Origin: DATGKD01 sp035294855 | GTDB lineage: Bacteria > Actinomycetota > Acidimicrobiia > Acidimicrobiales > UBA8190 | Assembly: GCA_035294855.1 (NCBI GenBank) | Contig: DATGKD010000111.1 | Coordinates: 1-34,769, forward strand | Direction: 5' to 3' | DNA: 34,769 nt | Part shown: one piece after another, positions 31,751 through 34,769 of the stretch | Numbering within the stretch: the stretch's first letter is position 1 | Layout: each line of letters opens with the position of its first letter | The notes under the pieces: generated by a model | The model's input: the letters and a program-made list of their open reading frames with translations, nothing else | What the model was told of the DNA's origin: nothing | Databases searched by the model: none | Position numbers and translations under genes: made by a program

Positions 31751-32809
31751 GTGGCCGGGGTCGTCGTCATCGTGTCGTTCCGTCTGGGCGGGGGCGACGG
31801 GGTCTCGGTGGAGTCGGCCAAGTGGGCGCGCGCCCTGACCCAACTGGGGTTCGCGGTCACGACGGTGGCGGGCGAGGGGCCCGTCGACCGTCTCCTGCCC
31901 GGCCTGGCCATCGGCGCCCCGGTGCCCCCCACGCGCGCCGAGCTCGACGACGCCCTGGCGGGAGCGGACCTCGTGGTCGTCGAGAACCTCTGCTCGCTCC
32001 CGCTCAATGAAGCAGCGGCGTCGCTCGTCGCCCGGTGCCTGCGGGGCCGGCCGGCGGTGCTCCACCATCACGACCTGCCGTGGCAGAGGCCGCAGTACGT
32101 CGAGCATCCCCCGCCGCCCGACGACGCGCGCTGGGCGCACGTCACCGTCAACGACCTCAGCCGGCGTCAGCTGGCGCGCCACGGCATCACCGCGTCCGTC
32201 GTCCGCAACGCGTTCGACCCCGACCCCCCGACCGGCGACCGCGACGCGACGAGGCAGCGACTCCAGCTGGGCCCCGACGACCTGGTCGTGCTGCAACCCA
32301 CCCGCGCCCTGGAACGGAAGAACGTGCCGGGCGGCATTGCGCTCGCCGAGGCGCTCGGCGCCACCTTCTGGCTCCTCGGTCCCGCAGAGGACGGGTTCGG
32401 GCCCGAGTTGGCGCGGCTGGTGGACCGGGCGTCGTGCCCCGTCCGGCTGGGCCACGGCCACGGGGCTCACCCGTTGCCCGTCGCCGATGCGTACGCCGCC
32501 TGTGACGTGGTGGCGCTTCCCTCCACGTGGGAGGGCTTCGGGAACCCGGCCGTGGAGTCGGCGGTGCATCGGCGCCCGCTCGCCATCGGGCCCTACCCCG
32601 TCGCCGCCGAGCTCGAGGCGTTCGGCTTCTGTTGGTTCCGCCACGACGACGCGTCGCGCGTGGCGAGGTTCCTGCGGCAACCCGACCGTGGGCTGATCAC
32701 CCACAACGCCGCGGTCGCCCGCCGGCACTTCGCGCTCGGTGACCTTCCCGGCCACATCGATCGGGTCGTGGCCCGGGTCGTCGGCCGCGGGCGAGCGGCA
32801 CCGAGGTGA
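31751..32809 (+). CDS. GT4-family glycosyltransferase
   Basis: A 352-aa GT-B enzyme. The N-terminal domain begins AGVVVIVSFRLGGGDGVSVES, the usual acceptor-side loop, and the C-terminal donor domain has VLQPTRALERKN (RxxxxKN, phosphate contact) and ALPSTWEGFGNPAVESA, the EGFG..E motif that binds the nucleotide-sugar. Acceptor and donor cannot be told from sequence; GDP-sugars from the nearby gmd are possible. GTG 31751 opens the protein directly at the first beta strand. The last codons overlap a possible upstream GTG of the TetR gene. Confidence 0.9.
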   Translation: MAGVVVIVSFRLGGGDGVSVESAKWARALTQLGFAVTTVAGEGPVDRLLPGLAIGAPVPPTRAELDDALAGADLVVVENLCSLPLNEAAASLVARCLRGRPAVLHHHDLPWQRPQYVEHPPPPDDARWAHVTVNDLSRRQLARHGITASVVRNAFDPDPPTGDRDATRQRLQLGPDDLVVLQPTRALERKNVPGGIALAEALGATFWLLGPAEDGFGPELARLVDRASCPVRLGHGHGAHPLPVADAYAACDVVALPSTWEGFGNPAVESAVHRRPLAIGPYPVAAELEAFGFCWFRHDDASRVARFLRQPDRGLITHNAAVARRHFALGDLPGHIDRVVARVVGRGRAAPR

Positions 32810-32840
32810 GCCGCCGGGGTGGCACCCCCGGGACCGCCGG

Positions 32841-32846
32841 TACCAT
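32841..32846 (+). promoter_or_regulatory. Leaderless -10 box for the TetR gene
   Basis: TACCAT fits TAnnnT and stands 7 nt before the ATG at 32854. It overlaps the alternative ATG at 32845. Confidence 0.4.
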
Positions 32847-32853
32847 GCCCGCC

Positions 32854-33492
32854 ATGGCCACCCGGGCGTCAGACACGTCCGGGGTCGCCGGCAAGCGGCT
32901 GCCTGCGGACCGGCGCCGGCAGCAGCTCCTGGACGTGGCCCTGACCGTCTTCGCCGAGCGCGGCTTCAACGCCACGACGATGGACGACATCGCCGAGCAA
33001 GCCGGGGTGACCAAGCCCCTGCTGTACCAGCACTTCGACTCCAAACGCGCCTTGTACCTCGAGCTCGTCGACTCGGTGGCGCACACGATGCTCGAAGCGA
33101 TCGAAGGCGCCGTGGCGCGCGCCGATGGTCCTCGTCAACAGGTGGAGAGCGGGTTCGCGGCCTACTTCCATGTCGTCGTGACCCACGCCGACGCGTTCAA
33201 CCTCCTCTTCGGCAGCGACGTCCCCAACGACGCCGAGCTGTCCAGGGCGGTGCGCCGCGTCGAGGACGGGGTCGCCGAGTACGTCGATGACCTCATCGAC
33301 GCGGGCCTCGAGGAGGACCACCGCCGGCTCCTGGCGTACGCCGTGGTCGGCATGGCCGAGGGAGCGAGCCGGCACTTCCTGGCCGGGCGGGACCCGTCAT
33401 CGGGAGAGCCCGACGCCTCGGAGGCGACGCGCCTTGCCCGCCGGCTCGCCGACCTGGCCTGGGCCGGTCTCCGGTCCGTCCACCGCGACTGA
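32854..33492 (+). CDS. TetR/AcrR-family transcriptional regulator
   Basis: A 212-aa regulator. The helix-turn-helix is in residues about 20-65: RQQLLDVALTVFAERGFNAT, then MDDIAEQAGVTKPLLYQHFD, with the family ending SKRALYLEL. The ligand-binding domain is all-helical with AFNLLFGSDV near the middle, a form common in actinobacterial TetR proteins that lie near lipid or CoA genes. Starts at GTG 32806 (overlapping the glycosyltransferase stop), ATG 32845 and ATG 32854 are all possible; I prefer 32854 because of the TACCAT box. Target genes are not clear. Confidence 0.92.
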   Translation: MATRASDTSGVAGKRLPADRRRQQLLDVALTVFAERGFNATTMDDIAEQAGVTKPLLYQHFDSKRALYLELVDSVAHTMLEAIEGAVARADGPRQQVESGFAAYFHVVVTHADAFNLLFGSDVPNDAELSRAVRRVEDGVAEYVDDLIDAGLEEDHRRLLAYAVVGMAEGASRHFLAGRDPSSGEPDASEATRLARRLADLAWAGLRSVHRD

Positions 33493-33544
33493 GCGCCGCC
33501 GTCCGCCCGCCACCGCGGCTGGATCGGAAACCCGACCGAGCCGG

Positions 33545-33550
33545 TAGCAT
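33545..33550 (+). promoter_or_regulatory. Leaderless -10 box for the DUF4395 gene
   Basis: TAGCAT fits TAnnnT and lies 7 nt before the GTG at 33558, with no ribosome-binding site between. Confidence 0.5.
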
Positions 33551-33557
33551 TTCGGTC

Positions 33558-34073
33558 GTGCGTCTGCGCCCGCTCCTCGGATTCCCCGACCCCGTGAACG
33601 AGATCGCCGCACGTGTGGTCGCCGCCGGCGTGCTCGTGATGTGCGTGACCGGCCTCGTCCTCCGCCAGCAGTGGCTGCTCGTGCCGCTCGCCTACGGATT
33701 CTGGGCGCGGGTGCTCACCGGCCCCACGTTGAGCCCTCTCGGCCAGCTCGCCACCCGGGTCGTCGCGCCCCGCCTGTCCGCCACGCCCCGCCTGGTCCCG
33801 GGCCCGCCCAAGCGGTTCGCCCAGGGCGTGGGAGCCGCGTTCTCCACCACCGCGGTCGCGCTGTGGTTCGGGGCCGGGGCCACCACCGCCGCCTGGGTCG
33901 TGGTGGGGTTGCTGGCGGGGGCGGCGTTCCTGGAAGCCGCCTTCGCCCTCTGCCTGGGCTGCAAGGTCTTCGCCTTGCTGATGCGTGCGGGCGTCATCCC
34001 GGCCTCGGTGTGCGCGCACTGCGCGGACATCGGTGCCCGCCGCCGCGAGGGCCCTGAGCCCGCGCGGGCCTGA
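33558..34073 (+). CDS. DUF4395 family membrane protein
   Basis: A 171-aa membrane protein. It begins MRLRPLLGFPDPVNEIAARVVAAG, the DUF4395 N-terminus, with hydrophobic segments at about 15-35, 40-52, 93-112 and 113-130. Cysteine pairs occur at the C-terminus: CLGCKVF and, after a short hydrophobic turn, CAHCAD. These CxxC motifs would suit a redox or metal role; in other genomes the family often sits beside thioredoxin-like or sulfurtransferase genes, but here it has only TetR and a phosphatase as neighbours. Function is unknown. GTG start appears leaderless. Confidence 0.85.
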   Translation: MRLRPLLGFPDPVNEIAARVVAAGVLVMCVTGLVLRQQWLLVPLAYGFWARVLTGPTLSPLGQLATRVVAPRLSATPRLVPGPPKRFAQGVGAAFSTTAVALWFGAGATTAAWVVVGLLAGAAFLEAAFALCLGCKVFALLMRAGVIPASVCAHCADIGARRREGPEPARA

Positions 34074-34087
34074 CCTCTCCTGATCGC

Positions 34088-34666
34088 TCAGGCCAGTCGG
34101 GGCCCGAGCTCGGCGATCAACGAGGTCAGCTCGACGACGCACGTGGCGTAGTCCTCGTCGTCGCCTCCCGCCGGATCCTCGACGTCCCCCTGACGCTCGG
34201 GGTCGACCGACGCCAGTCCGAGGCGCGCCACGCGCTCGGCGATGGGCTCAGGGCCGGCGTCGAGATGCTGCGCCAGCCACTTGGCGGTGGCCGTCCGCCC
34301 CGCGCCCGACGGGTGGCGTCGACGCACGTACCGGACGTGCTCGGCAGCCATGGCGACGATGAGGTCGGCCTGGTCGACGTCATCGTCGGTGAGTTGATGA
34401 CTGCGGTGCACCGACACGTTGAGGCCCACCGCGCCCAGCGCGTCGCGCGTGCGCAGGCTGACCGGCTGGCGCTCGATGACATGCGTCCCTGCGGTCGTGA
34501 TCCGGATGCCGGTGCCCGCTGCGGCCATGATCGCTCCGGCCATCACCGACCGTGCCGCGTTCCCGGTGCACAGGAACACGACGTGCGACGCGGGCCGGTC
34601 GAGGTGTTCGGCGTCGGGCCCGAACTCGACCTCGGTGGCTTCGGGCGGAACTGACTCGGTGCGCAC
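34088..34666 (-). CDS. Low-molecular-weight protein-tyrosine-phosphatase-like protein
   Basis: A 192-aa phosphatase of the LMW-PTP/arsenate-reductase fold. The P-loop is VFLCTGNAARSVMAG with Cys33 and Arg39 (C-x5-R). The general acid Asp is in VEDPAGGDDEDY near residue 168. The loop lacks the second Cys of classical LMW-PTPs (C-x4-C-R), a form seen in actinobacterial homologues; whether it acts on phosphotyrosine, sugar phosphates or arsenate is open. There are about 27 extra N-terminal residues before the P-loop strand. GTG 34666 is chosen because a TAGCCT box lies 8 nt upstream; TTG 34684 is an alternative. Converges with the DUF4395 gene, 14 bp apart. Confidence 0.9.
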   Translation of the reverse strand: MRTESVPPEATEVEFGPDAEHLDRPASHVVFLCTGNAARSVMAGAIMAAAGTGIRITTAGTHVIERQPVSLRTRDALGAVGLNVSVHRSHQLTDDDVDQADLIVAMAAEHVRYVRRRHPSGAGRTATAKWLAQHLDAGPEPIAERVARLGLASVDPERQGDVEDPAGGDDEDYATCVVELTSLIAELGPRLA

Positions 34667-34674
34667 GGTCGTGC

Positions 34675-34680
34675 AGGCTA
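34675..34680 (-). promoter_or_regulatory. Possible leaderless -10 box for the phosphatase
   Basis: On the minus strand TAGCCT (TAnnnT) stands 8 nt before the GTG at 34666. The spacing is at the long end for a leaderless start. Confidence 0.35.
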
Positions 34681-34769
34681 CCAACGGGTTTTTCCGCCGG
34701 GCCTGCCGGACCGTCCCCCCCGGCGCGGCGCGTGTCAGGGGATGTGGACCCCCGAGATCGCTCTCGCGA

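Noticed and set aside
34735..34769. C-terminal end of a further minus-strand gene (reading ARAISGVHIP then TGA)
   Set aside because: Only about ten codons are inside the window; an opposite start (ATG at 34742) is equally possible, so neither can be supported.

Overview
The window is about 34.8 kb of very GC-rich, densely packed chromosomal DNA from a high-GC actinobacterium. The signature genes are a WhiB-like Fe-S protein, a PdtaS-type sensor kinase, a DUF3107 protein beside paired ArsA/Get3-like ATPases, an Mrp ATPase without CxxC, and several starts that look leaderless (TAnnnT followed 5-8 nt later by GTG or ATG). A complete System I (Ccm) cytochrome c maturation operon is unusual for classical actinobacteria, so a deep-branching lineage such as Acidimicrobiia is a reasonable inference, but no rRNA or other lineage marker is present to prove it. 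I saw no tRNA, rRNA, CRISPR array, insertion sequence or prophage, and no gene-free stretch over 300 bp.

Left part (1-4.5 kb, minus strand): the start of an unknown gene with an Asn-Gly-Thr repeat tail; an MBOAT O-acyltransferase split by one in-frame TAG; then a glycerophosphodiesterase-etfB-etfA operon. A divergent region with two inverted CACGTG boxes separates this from a whiB-like gene. From 4.9 to 8.6 kb on the plus strand lie a CHASE3-HAMP-PAS hybrid histidine kinase and an OmpR-type response regulator whose last residues are shifted out of frame by one missing base.

Middle (8.6-21.9 kb): a minus-strand operon runs from a Cys4 protein of unknown function through an O-methyltransferase and a PHP phosphatase to PdtaS. 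A dienelactone hydrolase and a PAS-PAS-GGDEF protein follow on plus. Next come the DUF3107-ArsA-ArsA operon (minus), an HD-domain dNTPase (plus), and an Fe-S biogenesis node: mrp diverging from a SufR-like regulator followed by a cysteine desulfurase with no standard start codon.

Right part (21.9-34.8 kb): an almost unbroken minus-strand run goes from an enoyl-CoA hydratase through GDP-mannose 4,6-dehydratase into ccdA-ccmABCDEFGHI. Most ccm genes overlap by 4 nt (GTGA or ATGA), which implies one translationally coupled unit for haem export, apocytochrome reduction and haem ligation. The window ends with a GT4 glycosyltransferase, a TetR regulator and a DUF4395 membrane protein on plus, and a low-molecular-weight phosphatase on minus.

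Two reading-frame lesions (TAG at 877-879, -1 shift near 8567) and the CTG start at 20763 should be checked against reads before any biological meaning is given to them.
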